A stretch of 13,423 nt of DNA from positions 1 through 13,423 of the forward strand of contig CALIGR010000042.1 in assembly GCA_938021445.1 (NCBI GenBank), read 5' to 3'. Source of the DNA: an uncultured Candidatus Altimarinota bacterium. Its GTDB lineage: Bacteria > Patescibacteriota > Gracilibacteria > UBA4473. This document shows, one piece after another, positions 1 to 6,797 of the stretch. Below the pieces are notes generated by a model. That model did not search any database and was not told the origin of the DNA. It saw only the letters and a program-made list of their open reading frames with translations. The position numbers and the translations under genes are program-made. Every line of letters begins with the position of its first letter. Within the stretch, counting starts at the first letter, position 1.

Positions 1-2
1 GA

Positions 3-257
3 TCAAGTGAAAAAATCGAAGATGTCGCCAAAGCCTGTAGCCAACTTTCTGACGATGAAAAAACCGAATTAGTTACATCCATTTCGACTCAATCTGGGAT
101 TTTCACAAACAACTCAGCTCTTGCCAATAAAGTTTTAGGTAAAACACTTAGTGGGCACGACAAGCGCAACCTTGATGGCCTTCTCGAATCTCCAGCGCGT
201 GGGCGACGAGGCGGATGGGAAACTCTAATTGAAATAGTTCGAAAAAAGAGTCTATAA
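3..257 (+). CDS. C-terminal end of an unrecognised protein (5' end outside window)
   Basis: An open frame runs in from the left edge and stops at TAA 255-257, giving the last 84 residues of a protein whose start lies outside the window. The visible part is hydrophilic and probably helical (SDDEKTELVTSI near the middle). It ends in a Gly/Arg-rich stretch (ARGRRGGWETL) followed by a basic tail. There is no membrane segment, cysteine motif or family signature I recognise. It is followed after 41 bases by a promoter-like sequence and a short ORF, with no terminator hairpin between them. I assign no function. The reading frame is credible because it is open from the window edge and its codon use resembles that of the genes downstream. 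Confidence 0.6.
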   Translation, partial: SSEKIEDVAKACSQLSDDEKTELVTSISTQSGIFTNNSALANKVLGKTLSGHDKRNLDGLLESPARGRRGGWETLIEIVRKKSL

Positions 258-262
258 TAAAA

Positions 263-292
263 TTGACTTATTACTGCTGATCGCCATATTAT
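263..292 (+). promoter_or_regulatory. Sigma70-type promoter placing the transcript start on the ATG of the 54-codon ORF
   Basis: TTGACT (263-268, 5 of 6 to consensus) and TATTAT (287-292, 5 of 6) are separated by 18 bases. The seventh base after the -10 box, the usual transcription start, is position 299, which is the A of an ATG. The mRNA would therefore be leaderless. No Shine-Dalgarno sequence precedes that ATG, which agrees. Confidence 0.55.
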
Positions 293-298
293 TAAAAT

Positions 299-463
299 AT
301 GGTCAATAGAGCATCAGAATCAGTCCCCCCCGAAGCGATAGATGGCCGAATCACTCTAAAAGAGTCGGATACTCAGGGTTCAGAAGGTGCGACGTTCACG
401 GCTGCTTTACGGGATCTTGTAGCGGCTCAGGCCGCTGGGAGAATTGCCCCAAGTCGGCCTTAA
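299..463 (+). CDS. Short hypothetical protein or leader peptide, 54 aa, apparently leaderless
   Basis: ATG at 299 opens a 54-codon frame ending at TAA 461-463 (MVNRASESVPPEAIDGR... ...AAGRIAPSRP). It is soluble and Ala-rich toward the C-terminus, has no cysteine, and I do not recognise it. A good -35/-10 pair sits exactly where it would start transcription on the ATG, which is the main support that it is real. The 3' end of the frame coincides with two mutually exclusive hairpins (421-436 and 429-460) and is followed by an eight-T run and then the Shine-Dalgarno sequence of the next gene. It could therefore be a regulatory leader ORF for the gene at 495. Alternatively it is simply a small protein in the same operon. 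Confidence 0.5.
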   Translation: MVNRASESVPPEAIDGRITLKESDTQGSEGATFTAALRDLVAAQAAGRIAPSRP

Positions 464-478
464 GTATTGTTTTTTTTA
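421..478 (+). promoter_or_regulatory. Two competing hairpins plus T-run before the gene at 495 (possible attenuator)
   Basis: Hairpin 1 is AGCGGC-TCAG-GCCGCT (421-436), a perfect 6-bp stem on a 4-base loop. Hairpin 2 pairs AGGCCG (429-434) with CGGCCT (455-460), helped by an inner GGG/CCC pairing. The two share bases 429-434, so only one can form at a time. A run of eight Ts begins at 471, about ten bases after hairpin 2, which is farther than in a classical terminator. The hairpins overlap the Ala codons of the 54-codon ORF, so coding constraint could also create the symmetry. Confidence 0.3.
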
Positions 479-494
479 TTTTAAAGGGATTTGG

Positions 495-977
495 ATGAGC
501 GAATTCACTCTCCCTTCTCACTGGGAAAATAGCACTGATAAAGTTGGCCTTTCTCCACACACCAACCTTCTTAATGAAAGCGAGAGTGTTACGGTTCAGT
601 TTTCTGTATGGGTAAAAAACAACTGCGCTGTCATCTTAGCCGATACAAATGGAGAGTTCGTGGATGAGTCTCAAGTGAATAACTATCTTAGAAGGTTTTT
701 TTACGTGATTCATAAAGTTAGAAAATCGCTTCCTGGGTTCGATCTCTTCTTTATCCAGAACTATCAAGACTTTAGGCCGGATAGGTATCTTGAATATATA
801 AAAAAACAGGCTCAGGAGAATCCGCGTATCAGGAGTGCACTCAAGATTATACCTTTTGAGACCCATCAAGTAAGAGTCTGTGCTGAACCCAGTGAAGCAT
901 TAAGACAGTTATTTCCAAACTTACAGTTTGCTGAGAGTGTAGACGCGGCCCTTCAACAGCTGTCTATAGGTACATAA
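495..977 (+). CDS. Unrecognised cytoplasmic protein, 160 aa
   Basis: I place the start at ATG 495 (MSEFTLPSHWENS...). A Shine-Dalgarno-like AAAGGGA lies at 483-489, the only convincing one in this window. The same frame is open upstream to a TTG at 444, which would overlap the 54-codon ORF and add a sequence unlike a normal N-terminus. The protein has no signal peptide or membrane span. The middle alternates strands and helices (CAVILADTNGEFVDESQ, then YLRRFFYVIHKVRKSLPGF). The C-terminus (VRVCAEPSEALRQLFPNL...SVDAALQQL) has the look of the last strand and helix of a STAS-like alpha/beta domain. That likeness is only an impression. It probably shares a transcript with the ORF at 299. It converges with the membrane-protein gene on the other strand, with 8 bases between the stops. 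Confidence 0.65.
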   Translation: MSEFTLPSHWENSTDKVGLSPHTNLLNESESVTVQFSVWVKNNCAVILADTNGEFVDESQVNNYLRRFFYVIHKVRKSLPGFDLFFIQNYQDFRPDRYLEYIKKQAQENPRIRSALKIIPFETHQVRVCAEPSEALRQLFPNLQFAESVDAALQQLSIGT

Positions 978-985
978 AAGTGGAA

Positions 986-1573
986 CTAACTAAACATAAA
1001 CGCAGCACCAATCCCCATGAAAGCTTCTAACGCCATAAACAAAACCAGAAATCCTCTCACACAAGCAGACTTAAACCGGTGCCATAAATAAAAAAATGCC
1101 ACTAAGGTCACCAGGACTTCTACTGGGCCGACAATATTTCCATGATGATGAGGATCCCAATAGCTCAAAGGGCTTTGATAAATCCAGTCTGAAAAAGGCC
1201 AAAAATGTGGTCGGCCATCATCATGATGAAGCGGTAAATCTGATAATGAGTGTAAAACTGCCGCAGCAGCAAATCCATACAGAGGCCAAGCGCACTTCCA
1301 TCTTTTCGATAAAAAATAGCCGAGTAATGCGAGTAATAGATACAGCGGCACGGAGTTAGTGACTGCAAACCAGCCTTGCCAAAACGCGGAAAAATAACGC
1401 TCGTCAAAAATTTGCCCTGGAGTGAGGCCGTTTACCCATCGTTCCCATGCAAACATCCAAAAAATAGCCGCATCTGGAAAAATGGAACCAACAATCAAGG
1501 CCGTATTGAGTACAGGCTTTTCAGGCTTACTCCAAATCGCCGTAGCCATAAAAACATGCGCAGGCGTATTCAT
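986..1573 (-). CDS. Integral membrane protein, YdjM/DUF457-like putative metal-dependent hydrolase
   Basis: The protein has 195 aa and about four membrane spans. It carries the hallmarks of the membrane-bound hydrolase-like group (DUF457/COG1988): an N-terminal His in MNTPAHVFMA, GSIFPDA near residue 30, and a central His/Asp cluster (AVLHSLSDLPLHHDDGRPHF) followed by PFSDW and YWDPHHHG. In this family these His/Asp residues are thought to bind metal at the membrane face. The substrate is unknown, and relatives are often given unreliable names. E. coli YdjM is controlled by LexA. Here the region upstream of the start contains dyad symmetries, though not a classical LexA box. The ATG is at 1573 with no Shine-Dalgarno sequence. 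A weak TTGCTC-17-TAAGCT promoter would again put the transcript start on the ATG. The gene stops 8 bases from the convergent gene at 495-977. Confidence 0.7.
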   Translation of the reverse strand: MNTPAHVFMATAIWSKPEKPVLNTALIVGSIFPDAAIFWMFAWERWVNGLTPGQIFDERYFSAFWQGWFAVTNSVPLYLLLALLGYFLSKRWKCAWPLYGFAAAAVLHSLSDLPLHHDDGRPHFWPFSDWIYQSPLSYWDPHHHGNIVGPVEVLVTLVAFFYLWHRFKSACVRGFLVLFMALEAFMGIGAAFMFS

Positions 1574-1609
1574 ATTTTTAGCTTAATTTATCTTTTTTTA
1601 AGGAGCAAG

Positions 1610-1658
1610 ACACTTTCAAAGTGTAACTCAAACTACACTCAGTACTTGAACAAGTACT
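1610..1658. promoter_or_regulatory. Cluster of three dyads in the divergent intergenic region (candidate operators)
   Basis: Dyad 1 is ACACTTTCAAAGTGT (1610-1624), perfect 7-bp arms on a 1-base centre. Dyad 2 is GTGTA-N8-TACAC (1621-1638). Dyad 3 is AGTACTTGAACAAGTACT (1641-1658), perfect 8-bp arms around AA. Dyad 3 covers the -35 box proposed for the SLH gene. No T-tract follows any of them, so they are not terminators. The placement between divergent promoters suits repressor binding. Confidence 0.5.
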
Positions 1659-1675
1659 TATAAATATCGTATATT
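1646..1675 (+). promoter_or_regulatory. Putative promoter of the SLH-thioredoxin gene
   Basis: TTGAAC (1646-1651) and TATATT (1670-1675) are 18 bases apart, predicting a start near 1682 and a 31-base untranslated leader. The -35 box lies inside the 18-bp palindrome 1641-1658, so a protein bound there would block the promoter. The leader is pyrimidine-rich just before the ATG and lacks a Shine-Dalgarno sequence. Confidence 0.45.
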
Positions 1676-1712
1676 TAAAAGTGTTAATTTTTACTTACTT
1701 AATTTTCTAACC

Positions 1713-3062
1713 ATGAAATCATTTCTTACTTCATCAACACTAGCACTCGTGCTTGGTTTTGCCAGTGTGGCTAGCGCCAGCTTTCCAGATGTGCCAAGTT
1801 CTCACCCGCACTCGGAAGCGATTAACTATCTAAAAGACAATAACATTGTCGCTGGTAATCCTGATGGGACCTACAAGCCTGGGAACAATATCTCAAGAGC
1901 GGCTTTTACAAAGATCATTGTTGAGACTTATTTCAGCCAAAATGACATTAATAACTGTAGTATTAATAATCTAAGTTTTCCAGACGTTGATAAAAGTGCG
2001 TGGTTTGCTCCTTACGTTTGTGTCGCTTTCAATAACAACCTCGTAAAAGGTTACGATGACGGAACTTTTAAACCTGGAAATAATATTAACGTAGCGGAAG
2101 CCGCTAAAATCATTTCGGCTTACCGAAATGGAGAGCAATCTGGCACTCCATGGTTTAAGCCATACATCGAGGATCTGGGTGGCGCAGGAGCTATCCCAAG
2201 TCAGGTTAGTGCGGTTGATCAAATGGTTAACCGAGGCGTTATGGCTGAAATGATTTTTCGACTTAAAGCCGGGAAAACAAATAAAGCACACAAAAAATAT
2301 GCTGATTTTTTCCCTGGATCAACCACCGTCGCCGTGACTTCAAAAATAAATATTCCTGGTGGAAGCTTTCCACAGACCGGAAGCCTTAGTGATGTGAGTA
2401 ACGGTGTTGGAAGTGGAACCGCCAGTGCTCGATTTGAAAATGGAAAATACACACTCGTGGCTGATATGAAAAATCTTCCAGACCCTCAAGATGATTATTT
2501 CTACGAAGGTTGGATCGTCCGACAAGGAGTAAATCTAAGTGTTGTGAGCACGGGGGAAGCCGTAAAACAAGACGGAAAATATATCAATGTATATGAGACT
2601 AATAAAGATCTATCTGATCATTTGCACTACGTACTAACTCTAGAACCAAACGATGGTGACCCAGCCCCTGCGGGACACATACTCGAGGGTAATCTTAATG
2701 CACTCTCAACCAACAAGGTCTCAACTGACAATGACAGCAAAGTCATGGTCAAAATGATCAATGTTCCCTATTCAGAAAATTTATTTAATCAGCTGGTTGA
2801 AGACGGCGAAAGCTTCATTCTTAATTTTCATGCAGACTGGTGCCCAACCTGTAATAAACTCAGCAAAGAACTTGTGAATAATATAAATGACTTATCCGAT
2901 GATACCATCGTACTCAAAACTGATTATGATGCTGAGACGGCTCTTAAAAAAGAGTATGGTGTCACCAGGCAAACAACCGGTGTTTACTTCGAGGATGGCG
3001 TTTACGTAGAAACAAAAGGCGGCTTAAGTTTTGAGGCTATCAAAGCATTTTTTCAAGAGTAA
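1713..3062 (+). CDS. Secreted SLH protein fused to an RskA-like beta domain and a thioredoxin domain
   Basis: The protein has 449 aa. Residues 1-22 are a signal peptide (cleavage after ASA). SLH modules follow at about 23-74 (ending SRAAFTKII), 88-138 (NVAEAAKII) and a weaker third at about 145-187 (NRGVMAEMIFRL). SLH modules bind cell-wall polymers and hold proteins at the surface. Residues ~212-328 resemble the extracytoplasmic part of RskA-type anti-sigma factors (YEGWIVRQG, a ...STGE... segment, VLTLEPNDGDPAPAGH), here without a membrane helix. Residues ~340-449 are a thioredoxin fold with the redox motif W376-C-P-T-C380. The loop that normally carries the near-invariant cis-proline reads TRQTTGVYF, so Thr421 replaces it. 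A Q-S/T-T version of this loop is, as I recall, typical of one thioredoxin subgroup. Two further cysteines (82, 103) lie in the SLH region. The likely role is a wall-anchored thiol-disulfide protein. The gene has its own promoter and terminator. Confidence 0.85.
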   Translation: MKSFLTSSTLALVLGFASVASASFPDVPSSHPHSEAINYLKDNNIVAGNPDGTYKPGNNISRAAFTKIIVETYFSQNDINNCSINNLSFPDVDKSAWFAPYVCVAFNNNLVKGYDDGTFKPGNNINVAEAAKIISAYRNGEQSGTPWFKPYIEDLGGAGAIPSQVSAVDQMVNRGVMAEMIFRLKAGKTNKAHKKYADFFPGSTTVAVTSKINIPGGSFPQTGSLSDVSNGVGSGTASARFENGKYTLVADMKNLPDPQDDYFYEGWIVRQGVNLSVVSTGEAVKQDGKYINVYETNKDLSDHLHYVLTLEPNDGDPAPAGHILEGNLNALSTNKVSTDNDSKVMVKMINVPYSENLFNQLVEDGESFILNFHADWCPTCNKLSKELVNNINDLSDDTIVLKTDYDAETALKKEYGVTRQTTGVYFEDGVYVETKGGLSFEAIKAFFQE

Positions 3063-3084
3063 TTTCTTATAGCTTCTCAGTTCT

Positions 3085-3120
3085 AAAAAAACACCCAGAG
3101 TCAGACTTTGGGTGTTTTTT
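3085..3120 (+). terminator. Intrinsic terminator after the SLH-thioredoxin gene
   Basis: AAAAAACACCCA (3086-3097) pairs perfectly with TGGGTGTTTTTT (3109-3120). Three more inner pairs close a 5-base loop. The T-run is part of the 3' arm, and the matching A-run means it could also work on the other strand. It lies 23 bases after the stop codon. Confidence 0.85.
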
Positions 3121-3193
3121 AAAATGAAGAAATTTCGTTATTTCAAACCAATTCTAAAATCTAAAATACATAAAAATAAAATAAATCTTATGT

Positions 3194-3221
3194 TTGACAA
3201 CTATCAATAAATAGATATTAA
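3194..3221 (+). promoter_or_regulatory. Promoter of the beta-helix gene
   Basis: A perfect -35 box TTGACA (3194-3199) is followed after 16 bases by TATTAA (3216-3221), giving a start near 3228 and a leader of about 23 bases without a Shine-Dalgarno sequence. The rest of the 188-base gap holds only the upstream terminator and AT-rich sequence. Confidence 0.55.
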
Positions 3222-3250
3222 AAATTTGATAAATAATTCACTGAAATCTT

Positions 3251-6200
3251 ATGAAATTTCTTAAATCTACAATCTGCTTAATTCTCTTTCTGTCTTCACT
3301 CACAACGAGTGCCTCACTCGCCGCCACGTCTGACACCAATACCTGTTTTGATATCAATTCTTTACGAGGTCCAGCTTTCAATGAAGCCAAAGATATCGAT
3401 GGTGATGAGAAATACACGAGAGAGGAAATTGAAGGTTTGATACCGACTGATTCAACCTGTCTCGTGATCACTGGAGATCCGGAAACTAAACAAACCTTCA
3501 AATTCGAACTTGGCCTCAAGGCCGCCAGTGAATACGTAATTCCCTTTTATATACAAGGCAATATTCAACTCAATAGTGAAATGTCTATTTTTTCAAACAC
3601 CACGATTATTGGTATCGACCGAGTCGTTGGTGGGGAAACTCGAAAAAGTAGTGTTAGTTCGGCTGATCGGGAATTCTCAAAAATTTTTAATATTCGAGAA
3701 ACAGCTAGTAACATCATTTTTCAAGACTTAAAAATCAAGGAAGCTCGAACCATAAATAGTGCCCTCATCAACCTAGAAGGAAAAAATACCGATGTGACCA
3801 TTAATAATGTTGATTTTCAGGGAAAAGAGAACAACTCAGATCAAATCACAAAAGGAATCTACCTTCAAGGTGATTGGGCTGAAAGTATTATCGTCAACAA
3901 CTCTCGTTTCGATAAGTTAGAATATAGTATCCACTTATTTGCACCCGTAAGCGGCTTCAGCGTCACCAACTCAAGTTTTACGCTTTGGAATCACTATGCC
4001 ATCCTCAATAATCGAGGCGCCGTAGACCAAAATCGTCGCACCCAAAATGTGCTTATCGAAAACAATGACTTTATAAAGGCGGCGTTTGGCGGCACTCGGA
4101 GTGTTATAAATTTCACTTCTGGAAATTCTTACTATTACATCAAAAATATAGACATCCTCAATAATCGGGTCATTGGTAATGGTGGATTTTTCACCAAACC
4201 AGCTATTCTGGAAAAAATTGGATACAGTCAAGCTGATGCGGAAAGGATTGCCTTTGAAAGCGATGCTCACGGAGATCAAATCGTGTTACATCGAGTTAAT
4301 GGTTTTAACATCTCCAATAATTTAGTGACTGAAGGGGGCGAAAACGGTATCACCGCTGCCCGACTTTCACGTAATGGTGTTATTTCTGGTAATACGGTTA
4401 GCCGGCATGACGGTAATGGGATTAATATAGGGGGTGGGCAATTTGATATTATCGTCGATGATGTCAGCCAATTTGAGATTGGCACTAGGATTTTAGGTAC
4501 CACCTCTCGTAATCTCGCGACTGTTGAACGAGTTTACCCAGAAAACAATGCGCTAGCCCTGACACTGGTTAACAATAATAACAAACGGATCAATCCTGAT
4601 CCCATTACTTCGACCACTTTTCAAACTGAAGTTTTAGAAATAATCCCACCTGAAGTGGGCGGCGTCCAGCCACCAAACATTCCTAATGTAGCCACGATTC
4701 AAGTGGTTGACCGAACCAAAAGAATTCGAGTTGAGGATAATGAAGTTTTTGATAATGGGCTCAATCAATTCCCCGAAAAAGCGATAGGTAGTTTAATTGG
4801 TATTAATGTTCAAAATTCAGACTCTATCGAACTTCGTCGCAATAATCTCTACAATACCCTCTCACTCGAAAACCAAGCGTTTGGAATTACCCCGTCACGT
4901 TCACGTCAAATTCATATTGATGACAGCAATTGTTTTCAAGGAGTAACTATGAATCCACACCTAATGCCTCAAGCCCGTATGGGCTTGCTCTCTTCGTTTG
5001 CCTCGAGTGTCCCACTGGAATCAGATATAGTTCCAAGTACTTGTCCCCTTCCCACAAGTAATCCTCAAAGGTGTGTTTCGGTTAATTTTTTAGACCAACC
5101 AACGATTACTGGATTTTACGAAGAAAGACGGACACTCCTAGAAGCTAAAAGAGATGCTGGAGGAACGGTAACCAACGAAGATCGGCAACTTACCAGTACT
5201 CAAATCAATTCTCTAGTTCCCTCTGATGCCACTTGTATTAGCCTCAAAGGAGAACCAAATAAGAGCGATCAAAGTCTTCTGCTCCGTTTTGGAGTCGCTG
5301 CCGCTGGTTACCATAATATCCCATTAGAAATAGAAGGCGTCATTCACAATTCTGGAGTAATTCCAATTTACAATAATACCCAAATCAAAGGTGTCGACGA
5401 TACCGCTAGTATTAAAAGTATTGATAACCCAGATCCCGTTATGGCCGGAGTACTACGCGACTACATGTTTATTGTGGAAGATGTGGTGAAAAATGTGAGC
5501 CTTAAAAACTTTAAAGTTATTGAAGACTATCCAATCAATACGGCCCTGATTCTTATGCAGGGAGACAATCGTGACATCACTTTTGATGGTATCGATTTTG
5601 TCGGGAAAGATCCTCACGCCAGTCGTAACACGCGAGGTATTTACCTTGATAGCAACGAACCGGCAACCAACGTAACGATCAAAAACTCTAGCTTCACTGA
5701 TCTTGAGTATGGCGTCCATATGACCGCAGCCGTAAATGGTTTCCGAGTCGCTCACTCCAATTTCACCCAATGGGCCCATTACGCAATATTACTGAATCGA
5801 AGTGGAACAAACCTCGATCAAACTTCACGTAATATTGATATCACCGACAACACCATGCAATACGCCATTGCCGGTGGAAAAAGAGGAACGGTGATGGTTA
5901 ATCCAGGGAATGCCCTCGCCTACATCAAGGATGTAAATATTTTGAGAAACACGTTTACCGGAAACGGTGGTTCTTACATAAAAGAGGCCGACGACCCAGA
6001 TTTTGCCAACAACAACGCTCATGGCGATCAATTATTATTACATCGAGTTGATGGTTTCACAATTGCCGCTAATACTTTTACCCTGAGTGGTGAAAATAGT
6101 ATTAGTGTGACTCGTCTCTCCCGGAACGGAACGATTCACAATAATGATATTTCTTTGACCGATGGTCAGGGGATTGCCATTGGCACTAGTTACTTTTTTA

Positions 6201-6739
6201 TGACCGTAAGTGACCCGACACTTTTAAATCGTGGTGACCGAATTAGAGGACTTTCTAGTGGCAATATTGCCACAGTGACACGGGTTATTCCTGAAAAAAA
6301 CCTCATCTCTGTCGGCTTAATTAATGGTAAACGTGATGATATAAGTGCGGTAACCTTTGCCAACGAAGATATTGTGATCGTCCGCGATGAAGGCCTGGAT
6401 TCTGAAAGTACAACTCCTGCTGGGAACGTTTCTAATATTCAGCGAACCAAAAACATTGCGATTACTAATAACAAGCTAAAAGACAATGGCGTTAATAGTG
6501 CGGGTGATAAAGATGCAAATGGGGTTGGGGCTATATTCGTTATTAATGCCGATAATTTGGAATTTAGTAATAATAAATTCACGAACAGCCCAGGCCTGAG
6601 CCATCAAGCTTTTGCCATTGATGCTAGTCGGTCTCGAGATCTGAATATTAACCGTAATAATACTGTCGAAGGCGCCTCCTTTGATATTGATGACCGAAGT
6701 CACCTAAAACTAAAACTTTACAGTAATCTCGTTGAGTAA
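3251..6739 (+). CDS. Large secreted protein with two tandem right-handed beta-helix units
   Basis: The protein has 1162 aa. Residues 1-25 are a signal peptide (ending SLAA). The remainder is an internal duplication: unit A at about 32-561 and unit B at about 608-1140, offset by 576-592 residues. Each unit begins with a cysteine-bounded cap (C32/C70; C608/C662). Each continues into many short parallel-beta-helix rungs of the type xxNVxIxNNxF, as in pectate-lyase and NosD-like folds. Both units keep HGDQ (340-343; 924-927) followed by LHRVNGF or LHRVDGF and a GENxI...RLSRNGxI stretch, so this surface is probably functional. Both are interrupted at the same place by a small beta module (GTRILGTTSRNLATVERV at ~411; GDRIRGLSSGNIATVTRV at ~995). 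Unit A alone has an EF-hand-like acidic loop (DIDGDEKYTREE, 48-59). Polysaccharide binding or modification at the cell surface is likely from the fold, but no enzyme class can be named. No wall anchor or C-terminal membrane span is visible. Confidence 0.8.
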   Translation: MKFLKSTICLILFLSSLTTSASLAATSDTNTCFDINSLRGPAFNEAKDIDGDEKYTREEIEGLIPTDSTCLVITGDPETKQTFKFELGLKAASEYVIPFYIQGNIQLNSEMSIFSNTTIIGIDRVVGGETRKSSVSSADREFSKIFNIRETASNIIFQDLKIKEARTINSALINLEGKNTDVTINNVDFQGKENNSDQITKGIYLQGDWAESIIVNNSRFDKLEYSIHLFAPVSGFSVTNSSFTLWNHYAILNNRGAVDQNRRTQNVLIENNDFIKAAFGGTRSVINFTSGNSYYYIKNIDILNNRVIGNGGFFTKPAILEKIGYSQADAERIAFESDAHGDQIVLHRVNGFNISNNLVTEGGENGITAARLSRNGVISGNTVSRHDGNGINIGGGQFDIIVDDVSQFEIGTRILGTTSRNLATVERVYPENNALALTLVNNNNKRINPDPITSTTFQTEVLEIIPPEVGGVQPPNIPNVATIQVVDRTKRIRVEDNEVFDNGLNQFPEKAIGSLIGINVQNSDSIELRRNNLYNTLSLENQAFGITPSRSRQIHIDDSNCFQGVTMNPHLMPQARMGLLSSFASSVPLESDIVPSTCPLPTSNPQRCVSVNFLDQPTITGFYEERRTLLEAKRDAGGTVTNEDRQLTSTQINSLVPSDATCISLKGEPNKSDQSLLLRFGVAAAGYHNIPLEIEGVIHNSGVIPIYNNTQIKGVDDTASIKSIDNPDPVMAGVLRDYMFIVEDVVKNVSLKNFKVIEDYPINTALILMQGDNRDITFDGIDFVGKDPHASRNTRGIYLDSNEPATNVTIKNSSFTDLEYGVHMTAAVNGFRVAHSNFTQWAHYAILLNRSGTNLDQTSRNIDITDNTMQYAIAGGKRGTVMVNPGNALAYIKDVNILRNTFTGNGGSYIKEADDPDFANNNAHGDQLLLHRVDGFTIAANTFTLSGENSISVTRLSRNGTIHNNDISLTDGQGIAIGTSYFFMTVSDPTLLNRGDRIRGLSSGNIATVTRVIPEKNLISVGLINGKRDDISAVTFANEDIVIVRDEGLDSESTTPAGNVSNIQRTKNIAITNNKLKDNGVNSAGDKDANGVGAIFVINADNLEFSNNKFTNSPGLSHQAFAIDASRSRDLNINRNNTVEGASFDIDDRSHLKLKLYSNLVE
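3344..4933 (+). repeat. Internal duplication, unit A of the beta-helix protein
   Basis: This stretch codes residues 32-561. It matches unit B in order and spacing: the cysteine pair, SNTTIIGID, EARTINSALINLEGKNTDVT, SRFDKLEYSIHLFAPVSGF, FTLWNHYAIL, HGDQIVLHRVNGF, RLSRNGVISG, the inserted beta module, and NQAFGITPSRSRQIHI. It is the only copy with the acidic EF-hand-like loop. Confidence 0.75.
5072..6670 (+). repeat. Internal duplication, unit B of the beta-helix protein
   Basis: This stretch codes residues 608-1140. The matching landmarks are YNNTQIKGVD, EDYPINTALILMQGDNRDIT, SSFTDLEYGVHMTAAVNGF, FTQWAHYAIL, HGDQLLLHRVDGF, RLSRNGTIHN and HQAFAIDASRSRDLNI. The copies differ at many positions, so the duplication is old. 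The HGDQ segment and the aromatic/His rungs are kept. Confidence 0.75.
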
Positions 6740-6761
6740 AAAATCACTAGATTTAATTTAG

Positions 6762-6797
6762 AAAAAACACCCGTAGCTAAAACTATGAGTGTTTTTT
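6762..6797. terminator. Bidirectional terminator between the beta-helix gene and folP
   Basis: AAAAAACAC (6762-6770) pairs with GTGTTTTTT (6789-6797). After one C/A mismatch the stem continues C-G, G-T, T-A, A-T, G-C around a CTAAAA loop. T-runs on both strands suit the two convergent genes. The 3' arm overlaps the folP stop codon. The arm sequence closely repeats that of the terminator at 3085. Confidence 0.8.

Noticed and set aside
1096..1359. Open frame on the plus strand opposite the membrane hydrolase-like gene
   Set aside because: It lies wholly antisense to a gene with clear family motifs, has no start signal and has a protein-like composition only by chance.
5034..5045. CAAGTACTTG palindrome inside the beta-helix gene, resembling half of the 1641-1658 palindrome
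   Set aside because: It is a 10-bp match within coding sequence with no promoter nearby, within what chance allows.
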